Shown piece after piece: positions 51,701-59,595 of a DNA stretch of 64,000 bases. The notes beneath the pieces are model-generated. The model did no database searches, was not told the DNA's origin, and saw only the letters and a program-made list of their open reading frames with translations. The translations under genes were made by a program, and so were the position numbers. Origin of the DNA: CALHVX01 sp964640725. Its GTDB lineage: Bacteria > Pseudomonadota > Gammaproteobacteria > Pseudomonadales > Azotimanducaceae. Numbering within the stretch: the stretch's first letter is position 1; each line of letters opens with the position of its first letter. The stretch covers positions 1-64,000 of the forward strand of contig CAZXIJ010000024.1 in NCBI GenBank assembly GCA_964640725.1. The letters run 5' to 3'.

Positions 51701-51761
51701 CAAGCCCTTTCAGGAGAGCGAGCTGCTGGAAACCATTGATCAACTGGTGGAGTCGACTTGA
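45726..51761 (+). CDS. chpA: Chemotaxis-type hybrid histidine kinase ChpA/PilL
   Basis: A 2011-residue multi-phosphotransfer kinase of the pilus chemosensory system. Hpt-type modules with His: near residue 49 (ALHQVHGTL, degenerate), 769 (AFHTLKGSGRM), 922 (ALHTLAGSAAM) and 1236 (DLHTMKGGARL). Then dimerisation and ATPase (LRNAVDHG about 1605, ISDDGAGID, GRGVGMDVV), a CheW domain, and a C-terminal receiver with Asp1941 (LLLDIEMPRMDG). An acidic Glu/Ala/Thr linker occurs about residues 560-630. Fewer Hpt modules than the eight of P. aeruginosa ChpA. It directly follows pilJ (43 bases); no pilK or chpB between. Confidence 0.96.
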   Translation: MSQDQEHFALDWIKGDLLETLDSARASLESYSESDGDETLLRACVTALHQVHGTLVMLELPGIGLLADHMEQLAQGLLNDVVDRPLEAIAHLMQGVLELPSYLEAIAAGQGDSARPVIPLINDLRSHLAQAPLELPAVNVLSGYASDAAVERFADINGHAKVRKIRSAYQQVLLSILKGEDRAEAVNTLRKVSQGLIRICDDTPHEGQWQAFAEFVESLGLQSGPLDADAIKLLRRIDAELRSLSTQGAGALQQPVNRELVEALLSQAEEREHRSERLSGLREAVDEGVPVDSLVISGRQALASAALALREDVSKLQDQIDLDVRGETTDRDSFSSLVGALGQIGNTLSLLGFQSSHSTIFDQVEAINDCLLSQEFEVSTLADVAEALIKVDENLASATQGLRGKGEVERITSEAQRAVAREAREALDTVKGAIVAYVSSGWDYSNLKDAPGVIDEACGALDMIPLARPARQLSDCRHYIADVLSEQHPDWETLDQLADAISGVDYYLERTIEENGASAENVLDLVDRSLTALHSGAALADEASAAEAAAEPEADDGAEQEPLIVRATPTQAVLMSGKAAAAEAPEAPEAQETQDRADASVETEAETETKAEAESEAETEAEAPAMAASSASDAELVPLDGQAAPGDYELVDVEAAFAAQAAEAGVDDDFDLSADEFDLLDIEGEEAVHAADEPGSNPVRDMAVSAIAAAAAGTAISGIADDHQEDDEIAEIFLEEAGEVLDQVDHWLPEWQQSLTSEEALTELRRAFHTLKGSGRMVGANVVGELAWSVENMLNRVLDGTVQATGQFVALSRQARELVPSLLTDFERKQAPDLEPVGALIEASDLLSSGGELSGDLLAGSAAPAPADEAADDVTADDVAASPEDESLQIFVDEAREHLGVLRASLQNGRFVADEAAVRALHTLAGSAAMADADELTAVARPAYELAQALQGNGKVSEAQADQAGTFMAAYADALGPCLDAMASGAAATMDATLGSHADALLDELGSDDASQQLLAIEGMDALFDAGSYIDGWLAGTVAAEAAKPLQDTLGRLASEARSLDENALANFADALASAHDRLADAHPVEASAQVLRDAHEALLAQLDALVAGQVPAALDEHRQAVDALVAQTADAGEVEEDDSYDLTTLTQDEVAEEERSTSDLPKPELSSDPIAATPTTAAATALTLSAEDAQFDAEILEIFVEEADELLEGMDETIHAMEQERDNHLHIENLLRDLHTMKGGARLATMTALGDLTHEFESEVLGQQAADGAADDAFIALLHQRHDALLTMAASVKTHLEAGCAGMATCVAVVGLDAARDADSVEQAVAVEDVAESELATEVAAEIAAAAEEELLTADAANESMTDLADLELEAEADNVVPLMQVAGGPKLKPPSAQPQAPAQTRAVPDTGSQEMVRVGAGLLEELVNLAGESSIMRGRIEQGLGDFTVALDEMETTIGRVREQLRRLEIETEAQVLFRQERFDEPSQEDFDPLEMDRYSQLQQLSRSLSESASDMLDLKETLLFKARESETLLLQQARINTELQEGLMRTRMVPFSRLLPRLRRTVRQVSGELGKEVEFNAYNAEGELDRNLLDRMIPPLEHMLRNAVDHGIEAPSERRNYSKRPTGQIELRLGREGGDVLIEISDDGAGIDCESVREKAIERGLMAPDADLRDDEILQFVLAPGFSTAKSVTQISGRGVGMDVVHSEVKQLGGSISIASKPGEGARFSLRVPFTVSVNRALMVSVGDDLYAIPLNTIEGIVLLGPKELEQLYAADSGPFEYAGVDYQVRYLGHFLGRDFRGNTSGNSAPVVLVRSGDQAIAVHVDSVQGSREIVVKSLGPQFAGVGGVSGATILGDGSVVVILDLLALIRSRSDQPRTPSRRPVALDNKTRCVMVVDDSVTVRKVTSRLLERQGMDVLTAKDGVEAVALLQERRPDILLLDIEMPRMDGFEVARQVRHDDQLEGLPIVMISSRTGEKHQERATDLGVNRFLGKPFQESELLETIDQLVEST
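47529..47594. repeat. Hexanucleotide-like GAAACC/GAAGCC repeat in chpA
   Basis: Eleven imperfect 6-base units (GAA followed by ACC, GCC, GCG or AGC) encode alternating Glu and Thr/Ala in the linker between the N-terminal part and the first strong Hpt of ChpA. In-frame unit gains or losses would change only linker length. Confidence 0.6.
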
Positions 51762-52255
51762 TGTCTGCGCAAAAGGAGCTGAACGGCCCGCTGCCGGAAG
51801 CGCAGCTGGAAGAAGTCCAGTGCGTGGTCATCCCGCTGCTGAATTCCAGCGTGCTGCTGCCGAACGTGTGTATTGCCGAGATCTTGCCCTGGCGGCGGGT
51901 CAAGGCGCTGCAGAGCGTTCCCGACTGGCTGATCGGTCTGCTCGGCTGGCGCGGCGAGACGCTGCCTGTGGTGAATTTCGAGATGCTCAACGAGCACCCG
52001 GAAGCCCGCATCGCCAACGGCCGTTGCCTGGTGATCATGAACCGCGCTGGCTTAAAGCGTGGCCCGTCGTTCTACGCGATAGTGGCCGAAGGCCTGCCGC
52101 GGCTGGTTCAGGTCGCGGCGGAAGATCTGACGCCCGGTGCTGATGTTGCCGGCCCCTACAGCGCGAGCGACGTGAAGCTCGGGACCGAAACCGTGATCAT
52201 TCCGAATCTGGAAGCGGTCGAGCGGCAAATCAAGATGCTGAGCCTGGGCGACTGA
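51761..52255 (+). CDS. chpC: CheW-like protein, ChpC type
   Basis: A 164-residue adaptor with CheW features: VQCVVIPLLNSSVLLPNVCIAEIL, PDWLIGLLGWRGETLPVVNFE. In Pseudomonas the second CheW-like protein after ChpA is ChpC (with ChpB methylesterase between, absent here). ATG at 51761 uses the last base of the chpA TGA. Symbol by position and similarity. Confidence 0.8.
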   Translation: MSAQKELNGPLPEAQLEEVQCVVIPLLNSSVLLPNVCIAEILPWRRVKALQSVPDWLIGLLGWRGETLPVVNFEMLNEHPEARIANGRCLVIMNRAGLKRGPSFYAIVAEGLPRLVQVAAEDLTPGADVAGPYSASDVKLGTETVIIPNLEAVERQIKMLSLGD

Positions 52256-52261
52256 GTCGCC

Positions 52262-52290
52262 GGTTCATGGGTCAGGCTCGGGCCTGAACC
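52262..52290. terminator. Possible bidirectional hairpin between chpC and rsmE
   Basis: TCAGGC-TCGG-GCCTGA (52272-52287), with an alternative outer pairing GGTTCA/TGAACC, in the 37-base gap between two convergent genes. No T-run follows, so termination is uncertain. Confidence 0.3.
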
Positions 52291-52292
52291 AG

Positions 52293-53006
52293 CTAGCTCC
52301 GAAAGGACCACCAGGCCCGCAGGTGGCTCAGGGCCACCAACGGCGCCGTCTCGGCGCGCAGTACCAGCGGTCCCAGCTGCACGCGGCCAACGTCTGCGGC
52401 ATCAAAGGCGGCGCGCTCCGCATCGCTCCAACCCCCTTCCGGCCCAACCAGCAACAGCGTGTCTGTCTGCGGCAAGGCGTGCGGCCAGTCGCTGCCGTGC
52501 TGATCCATCGCCAGACGGGCGGTTGCCGGCAGCGCTGCGAGCAAGTCCCTCAGGTCACGGCCAGGGTGCAGCGCAGGCAGCCAGTTCTGGCCGCATTGCT
52601 CTGCGGCGCTGGCGATCACGGCGTGCGCGCGAGCGTCGTTCGCCGCTGGCAGCGCCTTGCGCGGTTCGTGGGTGTGGTCCGTATAGACCGGCCACAGATC
52701 CGTCGCGCCCAGCTCCGTTGCCTTGCGCAGCAGCTGCTCCTGGGCTTTGCTTTTGAGCAGGCCCCAGGCCAAATGGATGCGGGGCGCTGGTGCTGCCTCG
52801 GGGGGGTGGACGGCCTCGATCTCCAGCATCAGATCCCGGCCGCTGTGGCGGGCCGTGGCGCTCGCCGTCTGTCCGGCACCGTCGAACAGCAACACCGCGG
52901 CGCCGTCGCGCAGGCGCAGCACGGACTTCAGGTAGTGGGTGCGGGACGGATCCAGGGCCGCAGGACCTCGCGTGTAGGGTCCCGGCAGGTAGAGCCGTTT
53001 GCTCAC
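52293..53006 (-). CDS. rsmE: 16S rRNA (uracil1498-N3)-methyltransferase
   Basis: A 237-residue SPOUT-fold methyltransferase of the small ribosomal subunit. Conserved HYLKSVLRLRDG, LLKSKAQEQLLRKATELGATDLWPV, and LLVGPEGGWSDAE, then LGPLVLRAETAPLVAL. GTG at 53006 fits the family start (SKRLYLPGPY); the frame upstream overlaps metF and is not coding. Confidence 0.95.
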   Translation of the reverse strand: MSKRLYLPGPYTRGPAALDPSRTHYLKSVLRLRDGAAVLLFDGAGQTASATARHSGRDLMLEIEAVHPPEAAPAPRIHLAWGLLKSKAQEQLLRKATELGATDLWPVYTDHTHEPRKALPAANDARAHAVIASAAEQCGQNWLPALHPGRDLRDLLAALPATARLAMDQHGSDWPHALPQTDTLLLVGPEGGWSDAERAAFDAADVGRVQLGPLVLRAETAPLVALSHLRAWWSFRS

Positions 53007-53020
53007 CAGCGCGGCCGCGC

Positions 53021-53878
53021 TCAGGATGCCTGGGCGGCGCTGCCGCGAGCCTCGTCGAGCTTCAGGTTGCTGCAGATGGCGCGGGACGCGCCCCAGCGAT
53101 TGAGCGTGTAGAAGTGCAGGCCGGGCGCGCCCTGCGCCAGCAGGTCTTCGCACAGGCGGGTGACGACGTCCACGCCAAAGGCTTTCAGCGACTTCTCGTC
53201 GTCCTTGTACAGTTCCAGGCTCTTGAGCAGCCAGCGCGGAATCTCGGCGCCGCAGCTGTTGCTGAAGCGCACGATGCCTTCGTAGCTGGTCAGCGGCATG
53301 ATGCCGGGATAGATCGGGATCTCGACACCAGCTCTCGCGCAGCGATCGACAAAATGCCGGTAGCTGTCGACGTTGTAGAAGTACTGGGTGATCGCGCTGT
53401 CAGCACCGGCATCGACCTTGCGGACAAAGAAGTCCAGGTCCTGCATCGGGTCCGTGGCGTCCGGGTGAACCTCTGGATAGGCCGCAACTTCGACATGGAA
53501 GTGCCGGTCGGAATGGTCGCGAATCCAGCGGACCAGCTCCTCGGCGTTGTGTTTGCGCGCACTGCGGCCGCCGACCCCGGAGGGCACGTCGCCGCGCAGC
53601 GCGACAATGCGCTGGATCCCGTCTTCCTGATACCCCGACAGCATGTGCCGGACCGTTTTCGCATCGTCTTCGCCGATGGACAGGTGCGGGGCCGCCGTAC
53701 GGCCGCCGCGCTGCAGCAGGCGGACCGTGTCCCGGGTGCCGTCCCGGGTCGAGCCGCCGGCGCCGTAGGTGACCGAGTAGAAGTCGGGCGCGAAGGTGTC
53801 CAGGGTATCGGCCACCTTGATCAGGCTGTCCTGGCCCGCCTCGGTTCGGGGCGGAAAGAACTCAAAGCTCAGACGCAT
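53021..53878 (-). CDS. metF: Methylenetetrahydrofolate reductase
   Basis: A 285-residue FAD enzyme reducing 5,10-methylene-THF to 5-methyl-THF for methionine synthesis. LSFEFFPPRTEAGQDSL, TYGAGGSTRDGTRDTV, and ITQYFYNVDSYRHFVDRC are MetF signatures. ATG at 53878 has GGAGA eight bases ahead; GTG at 53902 is possible but lacks a ribosome site. Lies 36 bases after metK on the same strand; the gap includes a stem GCACCGCC/GGCGGTGC (53899-53915). Confidence 0.95.
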   Translation of the reverse strand: MRLSFEFFPPRTEAGQDSLIKVADTLDTFAPDFYSVTYGAGGSTRDGTRDTVRLLQRGGRTAAPHLSIGEDDAKTVRHMLSGYQEDGIQRIVALRGDVPSGVGGRSARKHNAEELVRWIRDHSDRHFHVEVAAYPEVHPDATDPMQDLDFFVRKVDAGADSAITQYFYNVDSYRHFVDRCARAGVEIPIYPGIMPLTSYEGIVRFSNSCGAEIPRWLLKSLELYKDDEKSLKAFGVDVVTRLCEDLLAQGAPGLHFYTLNRWGASRAICSNLKLDEARGSAAQAS

Positions 53879-53914
53879 GGGCGCGGTCTCCGTCGGTGGC
53901 ACCGCCGGGCGGTG

Positions 53915-55069
53915 CTACAGGGCGGCCTTCAGGGCTTCGGCCTTGTCGGTCCGCTCCCACGAAAACTCCGGCTCCGTGCGGCCCAGGTGGCCGTAGGCTG
54001 CGGTGTTGCGGTAGATCGGACGCTTCAGATCAAGCATGGCAATCAGGCCCCGGGGCCGCAAATCGAAATGCTCACGCACCAGGTGAATGATCTTCTCGTC
54101 TGACAGCTTGCCCGTGCCGAAGGTGTTGAGGCTGATCGACGTCGGCTCGGCGACCCCGATCGCGTAGCTGACCTGGATCTCGCAGCGCTCGGCGAGGCCC
54201 GCAGCAACGATGTTCTTGGCGACATAGCGGGTCGCGTAGGCTGCGGAACGGTCAACCTTGGACGGGTCCTTGCCGGAGAACGCGCCGCCGCCGTGCCGGG
54301 CCATGCCGCCGTAGGTATCGACAATGATCTTGCGCCCCGTGAGCCCGCAGTCCCCCACCGGGCCACCGATAATGAACTGGCCCGTCGGGTTGATGTGGTA
54401 CTGGGTGTCTGCCGACAGCCAGTTCGCAGGCAGCGTCGGTTTGATGATTTCTTCCATCACCGCTTCGCGCAGATCTTTCTGGGAGATCTCGGCGCTGTGC
54501 TGCGTTGACAGGACCACAGCGTCGATCGCGATCGGCTTGCCGTCGCTGTCGTAGCGGAAGCTCAGCTGGCTTTTGGCGTCCGGGCGCAGCCACGACAGAT
54601 TCGAGCGACGCTTGTCGGCCTGCTGCTTTACCAGGCGGTGCGCGTAGGTAATGGGGGCTGGCATCAGCACATCAGTGTCGTTGCTGGCGTAGCCGAACAT
54701 CAGCCCCTGGTCGCCCGCGCCCTGCTCATGGTCACTCGCTTCGTCGACGCCCATGGCAATGTCTGCAGACTGCATGCCCAGCGCGTTGATGACCGTGCAG
54801 GATTCCAGATCGAAGCCCGTATCGGCCTGGTCGTAGCCGATATCAGCGATGACCCCGCGAACCAGCTTGTCGACGTCCACGTCGGCGCCGGTGCGGATCT
54901 CGCCAGCGACCACAACCACGCCGGTCTTGATGAGGGTCTCGCAGGCCACGCGCGATTCCGGGTCCTGGGCCAGCATGGCGTCGAGGATCGCGTCGGAAAT
55001 CTGGTCCGCCATCTTGTCGGGATGACCTTCGGAAACGGATTCAGAGGTGAAGACGGAGTATTCAGGCAT
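53915..55069 (-). CDS. metK: S-adenosylmethionine synthetase
   Basis: A 384-residue enzyme making SAM from methionine and ATP. FTSESVSEGHPDKMADQISDA-type start, GAGDQGLMFGYA, and GGGAFSGKDPSKVDRS are invariant family segments. ATG at 55069 (MPEYSVF). No SAM riboswitch was recognised in the 183-base region upstream; a short inverted repeat lies at 55173-55189. Confidence 0.98.
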   Translation of the reverse strand: MPEYSVFTSESVSEGHPDKMADQISDAILDAMLAQDPESRVACETLIKTGVVVVAGEIRTGADVDVDKLVRGVIADIGYDQADTGFDLESCTVINALGMQSADIAMGVDEASDHEQGAGDQGLMFGYASNDTDVLMPAPITYAHRLVKQQADKRRSNLSWLRPDAKSQLSFRYDSDGKPIAIDAVVLSTQHSAEISQKDLREAVMEEIIKPTLPANWLSADTQYHINPTGQFIIGGPVGDCGLTGRKIIVDTYGGMARHGGGAFSGKDPSKVDRSAAYATRYVAKNIVAAGLAERCEIQVSYAIGVAEPTSISLNTFGTGKLSDEKIIHLVREHFDLRPRGLIAMLDLKRPIYRNTAAYGHLGRTEPEFSWERTDKAEALKAAL

Positions 55070-55172
55070 GGGCGAAGGGCCTTGCTCAGCGGTTGAGGTG
55101 GCGCGAGTGTAACCGATGGTCTGGGCGGACGGGGCTGGTGCCGGGTCCTGACCGGCGCTCGCGGTGCAGAGA

Positions 55173-55189
55173 AACGCGCAGAACGCGTT
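55173..55189. promoter_or_regulatory. Inverted repeat in metK/tktA divergent region
   Basis: AACGCG and CGCGTT arms with 5-base spacer. It lies 64 bases before tktA and 104 before metK and could be an operator; no known regulator site is matched with confidence. The rest of the 183-base region showed no clear structure. Confidence 0.25.
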
Positions 55190-55252
55190 GCGCCGCTGCT
55201 GGGCGATCCTCACAATGGCCCGCGCTGAAACGGGGCTAGATTTGGGGGCTAT

Positions 55253-57256
55253 ATGGCAGCGTCGCAGAACGCTCGGCAGGATGCTCGGCAGGACAAGGCA
55301 AACGCCATACGGGCGCTGGCCATGGATGCCGTAGAGCAGGCGAAATCGGGACATCCCGGTGCGCCCATGGGGTTGGCAGACGTGGCGGAAGCGCTGTGGT
55401 GCGATCACCTCAAACACAACCCGGCGGATCCGCAGTGGGCGGATCGGGACCGGTTTGTGCTCTCCAACGGTCACGGTTCCATGCTGCTTTACAGCCTGCT
55501 GCACCTGACCGGTTACGACCTGTCCATGGACGATATCCGCAACTTCCGCCAGCTCGGGTCACCCACCGCCGGGCACCCGGAGCGCGGCGAGTGTGTGGGG
55601 GTCGAAACGACCACCGGCCCTCTGGGCCAGGGCCTGGCGAACGCCGTGGGCATGGCGCTGGCCGAGCAGCGGCTGGCGCAGACCTTTAACCGCGACGGCT
55701 TTGCGGTGGTTGATCACCGCACCTGGGTCGTTGTCGGCGACGGCTGCCTGATGGAAGGCATCAGCCACGAGGCGGCCTCCCTGGCAGGCACCCTGGGCCT
55801 GGGCAAGCTGGTTTGCCTGTATGACGACAACGGCATTTCTATCGACGGCGAAGTGGACGGCTGGTTTGCCGAGGATGTGCCGGCCCGCTTTGAAGCCTAC
55901 GGCTGGCAGGTGATTCGCGACGTCGACGGCCATGATGGCGATGCGGTCAGCGCAGCGCTCGCGACTCTCGACGGCACGGGCAGCAAACCGGTGCTGGTGT
56001 GCTGCAAGACGACGATTGGCTTCGGCTCGCCGGCCAAGGCCGGGACCGCTGCCGCGCACGGTGCGGCCCTGGGCGCAGACGAGATTGCGGCCACGCGGCT
56101 GGCCCTGAATTGGGGCCATGCGCCCTTCGAGGTGCCTGAGCACCTGTACACCGCCTGGGACGGCAAGGCCAAGGGCGCTGCGGCGCAGGCGGCGTGGACC
56201 GAGCTGTTCGCAGGCTATCGTGCGGCGCATCCGGCGCTGGCAGCGGAGTACGAACGCCGCATGCGGGGCGAGTTGCCGGAGGGCTGGCACAGCGCCCTGC
56301 GCGCCGTCGCCGTCGACGCGCAGGCCTCGCTCGAGCCGCTGGAAACCCGCAAGGCGTCGCAGCGCTGCATCGGCGCTGTGGCCGAGCGCCTGCCGGAGCT
56401 TTTTGGCGGGTCTGCGGACCTGTCCGGCTCCAACGGCACGCGCTGGAGCGCCGCCACGGAGGACAACTACATGAATTACGGCGTGCGGGAGTTCGGCATG
56501 TCTGCCATGGCCAACGGCATGGCGCTGCACGGCGGGTTGATTCCCTTTACGGGGACCTTCCTGGTGTTCATGGAATACGCCCGGAACGCAGTGCGGTTGG
56601 CAGCGCTCATGGAGCTGCGCAATATTTTTGTCTACTCTCACGACTCGGTGGCGGTGGGCGAGGACGGCCCGACCCACCAGCCTGTTGAGCAACTTGTCAA
56701 TTTGCGCAGCACCCCGAACCTGTCCACCTGGCGACCCTGCGATACGGTCGAGTGTGCCGTGGCCTGGGAGTGCGCCGTTGCGCGCCATGACGGCCCCACC
56801 GCCCTGATCCTGACCCGGCAGAAAACCGTGACGCAGCCGCGCTCGGCGGCGGTGCTGGCCGAGATCGCGCGAGGTGGCTACGTGCTGGTGCCGGAGCAGG
56901 GCGAGCTTGAGCTCATTCTCATTGCCACCGGCAGCGAAGTGGCGCTGGCAGTCGAAGCTGCGAGTACGCTCACGGACGCCGGCCGCGGTGTCCGGGTAGT
57001 CTCCATGCCCAGCGTTGACACCTTCGCCCGGCAAGATGCCGCCTACCGCGATGCTGTGCTGCCGCCCGCCCTGCGCGCCCGCGTGGCGGTCGAGGCCGGC
57101 CATCCGGAAAGCTGGTATCGCTGGGTGGGTCTTGACGGCACGGTGGTCGGTATCGACCGCTTCGGCGTTTCGGCGCCGGGCGGACAGGCGATGCAGGCCC
57201 TTGGAATGACCGCGGAGGCGGTTGTCGCTGCGGGCCGGGAAGTGCTCGCGCGTTAA
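55253..57256 (+). CDS. tktA: Transketolase
   Basis: A 667-residue thiamine-diphosphate enzyme of the pentose phosphate and Calvin-type interconversions. NAIRALAMDAVEQAKSGHPGAPMG, FVLSNGHGSMLLYSLLHLTGY, the ThDP motif GDGCLMEGISHEA, and DSVAVGEDGPTHQPVEQL with LRSTPNLSTWRPCD are present. First gene of tktA–pgk–fba; the usual gap/epd gene is not between tktA and pgk. Confidence 0.98.
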   Translation: MAASQNARQDARQDKANAIRALAMDAVEQAKSGHPGAPMGLADVAEALWCDHLKHNPADPQWADRDRFVLSNGHGSMLLYSLLHLTGYDLSMDDIRNFRQLGSPTAGHPERGECVGVETTTGPLGQGLANAVGMALAEQRLAQTFNRDGFAVVDHRTWVVVGDGCLMEGISHEAASLAGTLGLGKLVCLYDDNGISIDGEVDGWFAEDVPARFEAYGWQVIRDVDGHDGDAVSAALATLDGTGSKPVLVCCKTTIGFGSPAKAGTAAAHGAALGADEIAATRLALNWGHAPFEVPEHLYTAWDGKAKGAAAQAAWTELFAGYRAAHPALAAEYERRMRGELPEGWHSALRAVAVDAQASLEPLETRKASQRCIGAVAERLPELFGGSADLSGSNGTRWSAATEDNYMNYGVREFGMSAMANGMALHGGLIPFTGTFLVFMEYARNAVRLAALMELRNIFVYSHDSVAVGEDGPTHQPVEQLVNLRSTPNLSTWRPCDTVECAVAWECAVARHDGPTALILTRQKTVTQPRSAAVLAEIARGGYVLVPEQGELELILIATGSEVALAVEAASTLTDAGRGVRVVSMPSVDTFARQDAAYRDAVLPPALRARVAVEAGHPESWYRWVGLDGTVVGIDRFGVSAPGGQAMQALGMTAEAVVAAGREVLAR

Positions 57257-57271
57257 GCAGGAGGCTTTCTC

Positions 57272-58435
57272 GTGACACTCAAGATGCAGGTCATGGCAGA
57301 CATGGACCTGAAAGACCGGCGCGTGCTGATCCGCGAGGATCTGAACGTGCCGGTGAAAGACGGCGTCGTCACCAGCGATGCCCGGATTCGGGCGGCATTG
57401 CCGACGATCAAGCTGGCGCTGGAAAAAGGCGCTGCGGTGATGGTCATGTCGCACCTCGGGCGCCCGACCGAGGGCCAGCCTGAACAGAAGTTTTCCCTGG
57501 CGCCCGTTGCGGCGCACCTGTCGTCCCTGCTGGGGCAAGCGGTGCCGCTGGTGGCCGATCTCGATGCGCTCGCGGTGGCACCGGGGCAGCTCGTGATGCT
57601 CGAAAACGTGCGCTTCGCGCCCGGCGAGAAAGCCGATGACGACGCCTTGGCCCGGCGCCTTGCCAACCTCTGCGACGTGTTCGTGATGGATGCCTTCGGG
57701 ACTGCGCACCGTGCCCAGGCCTCGACCCACGGCGTCGCCCGGCACGCGCCGGTCGCCTGTGCGGGACCGCTGCTGGCCGGCGAGCTGACGGCGCTCGGTC
57801 AGGCCCTGCACGCGCCAGCCAAGCCCATGATCGCCATCGTTGGCGGTTCCAAGGTTTCGACCAAACTCGAAGTCCTGGACAGCCTCGCCACTGTCGCTGA
57901 CCAGATTATTGTCGGTGGCGGTATTGCCAACACCTTCCTGGCTGCGGCCGGGCACCCGGTTGGCCAGTCCCTGCACGAGGCCGACCTGCTCGACGCCGCG
58001 CGGCGGATCGCGGCCAAGGTCAACATTCCGCTGCCGGTGGACGTGATGGTTGGCAAAGCCTTTTCCGAAACCGAGCCGGCGATCCTCAAATCCGTCGCTG
58101 ATGTGGCCGACGACGACATGATCCTGGACATCGGCCCCGAGTCCGCCCGGCAGCTTGCCGAGCAGCTGAAGGGCGCCGGCACGGTGCTCTGGAACGGTCC
58201 GGTCGGGGTCTTCGAGTTTGACCAGTTCGGTCAGGGGACCCGGATGCTGGCGGAAGCCATCGCCGAAAGCAGCGCGTTTTCCATCGCCGGTGGCGGCGAC
58301 ACCCTCGCCGCGATTGACAAGTACGGCGTGGCCGACGGTGTATCCTATATCTCGACCGGTGGCGGTGCTTTCCTCGAGTTTGTCGAGGGCAAGACCCTGC
58401 CCGCGGTGGCGATGCTGGAGTCCCGTTTCAGCTGA
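57272..58435 (+). CDS. pgk: Phosphoglycerate kinase
   Basis: A 387-residue glycolytic kinase (1,3-bisphosphoglycerate + ADP). RVLIREDLNVPVKDG, MSHLGRPTEG, GGSKVSTKLEVL, LWNGPVGVFE and AGGGDTLAAI are in order. GTG at 57272 has AGGAGG seven bases before it; ATG at 57284 or 57293 would lack that spacing. 15 bases after tktA. Confidence 0.98.
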   Translation: MTLKMQVMADMDLKDRRVLIREDLNVPVKDGVVTSDARIRAALPTIKLALEKGAAVMVMSHLGRPTEGQPEQKFSLAPVAAHLSSLLGQAVPLVADLDALAVAPGQLVMLENVRFAPGEKADDDALARRLANLCDVFVMDAFGTAHRAQASTHGVARHAPVACAGPLLAGELTALGQALHAPAKPMIAIVGGSKVSTKLEVLDSLATVADQIIVGGGIANTFLAAAGHPVGQSLHEADLLDAARRIAAKVNIPLPVDVMVGKAFSETEPAILKSVADVADDDMILDIGPESARQLAEQLKGAGTVLWNGPVGVFEFDQFGQGTRMLAEAIAESSAFSIAGGGDTLAAIDKYGVADGVSYISTGGGAFLEFVEGKTLPAVAMLESRFS

Positions 58436-58516
58436 TCGCGCCGCCTGCCGGCGGGGCCTGCAAGGGCCCGCCGTGCCCCATAGCTTTAAAGACAATCGTA
58501 ACGACAGGACTCTGCA

Positions 58517-59581
58517 ATGCCGCTCATCAGCATGCGCCAACTTCTGGATCACGCCGCCGAACACGACTACGGCGTGCCCGCTTTTAACGTCAACAACCTG
58601 GAGCAGATGCGCGCCATCATGGAAGGCGCCGACGAAACCGATAGCCCGGTCATCGTCCAGGCCTCGGCAGGTGCCCGCAAATACGCAGGCCCGAACTTTC
58701 TGCGCCATCTGATTCTGGCTGCGACGGAAGAGTTCCCGCACATTCCGGTGGTCATGCACCAGGATCACGGCGCATCGCCCGCGGTCTGCCAGCGCTCGAT
58801 CCAGCTCGGGTTTTCGTCCGTCATGATGGATGGCTCGCTGCTGGAAGATCAGAAGACCCCGGCGGACTACGAGTACAACGTCGAGGTCACCCGGCGCACG
58901 GTCGAGATGGCGCACGCCTGCGGCGTCTCGGTAGAAGGCGAGCTCGGCTGCCTCGGCTCCCTGGAAACCGGCGAAGCCGGCGAGGAAGACGGCGTCGGTG
59001 CCGTGGGCAAACTCACCATGGACATGATGCTGACGGATCCGGACGAAGCCGCGGACTTCGTCAAGAAGACCCATGTCGACGCCCTGGCCATTGCCATCGG
59101 CACCTCGCACGGCGCCTACAAGTTCAGCCGCCCGCCGACGGGCGATATCCTGGCGATCGATCGCATCCGGCAGATTCACGAGCGCATTCCCGGCACGCAC
59201 CTGGTGATGCACGGCAGCTCCTCCGTGCCCCAGGACCTGCTGCAGGAAATCAATCAGTACGGCGGCGAGATTCCGGAAACCTACGGGGTGCCGCTGGAGG
59301 AAATTCAGCAGGGCATCAAGCACGGCGTGCGCAAGGTCAATATCGACACGGATCTGCGGCTGGCCTCGACGGCAGCGATTCGCAAGCACATGGCCACCAA
59401 CAAGGCCGAGTTCGACCCGCGCAAGTACCTGGCAGACAGCCAAAAAGCGATGAAGCTGGTAGTGATCGAGCGCTACGAAGCCTTCGCAACGGCAGGCAAT
59501 GCTTCGAAGATCAAGGCGCTGTCGCTGGAAGACATGTTCGAGCTCTACGGCGCTGGCAAGCTGACGCCGGTCGTCAACTAG
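58517..59581 (+). CDS. fba: Class II fructose-bisphosphate aldolase
   Basis: A 354-residue zinc aldolase of the type common in pseudomonads and in Calvin-cycle operons. VVMHQDHGAS, the SVMMDGSLL region, VEGELGCLGSLETGE, and the HGSSSVPQD and VNIDTDLRLAS substrate loops are all present. A G+C-rich stem lies between pgk and fba (58447-58474). The third gene of the carbon block. Confidence 0.97.
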   Translation: MPLISMRQLLDHAAEHDYGVPAFNVNNLEQMRAIMEGADETDSPVIVQASAGARKYAGPNFLRHLILAATEEFPHIPVVMHQDHGASPAVCQRSIQLGFSSVMMDGSLLEDQKTPADYEYNVEVTRRTVEMAHACGVSVEGELGCLGSLETGEAGEEDGVGAVGKLTMDMMLTDPDEAADFVKKTHVDALAIAIGTSHGAYKFSRPPTGDILAIDRIRQIHERIPGTHLVMHGSSSVPQDLLQEINQYGGEIPETYGVPLEEIQQGIKHGVRKVNIDTDLRLASTAAIRKHMATNKAEFDPRKYLADSQKAMKLVVIERYEAFATAGNASKIKALSLEDMFELYGAGKLTPVVN

Positions 59582-59595
59582 CTGCTCCCAGGCGC

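Noticed and set aside
53899..53915. Strong stem (GCACCGCC/GGCGGTGC) between metK and metF as a terminator
   Set aside because: No T-run follows on either strand and it overlaps the metK stop; it may be incidental.
55070..55252. SAM riboswitch upstream of metK
   Set aside because: No conserved riboswitch core or terminator/antiterminator structure could be recognised in the 183-base region.
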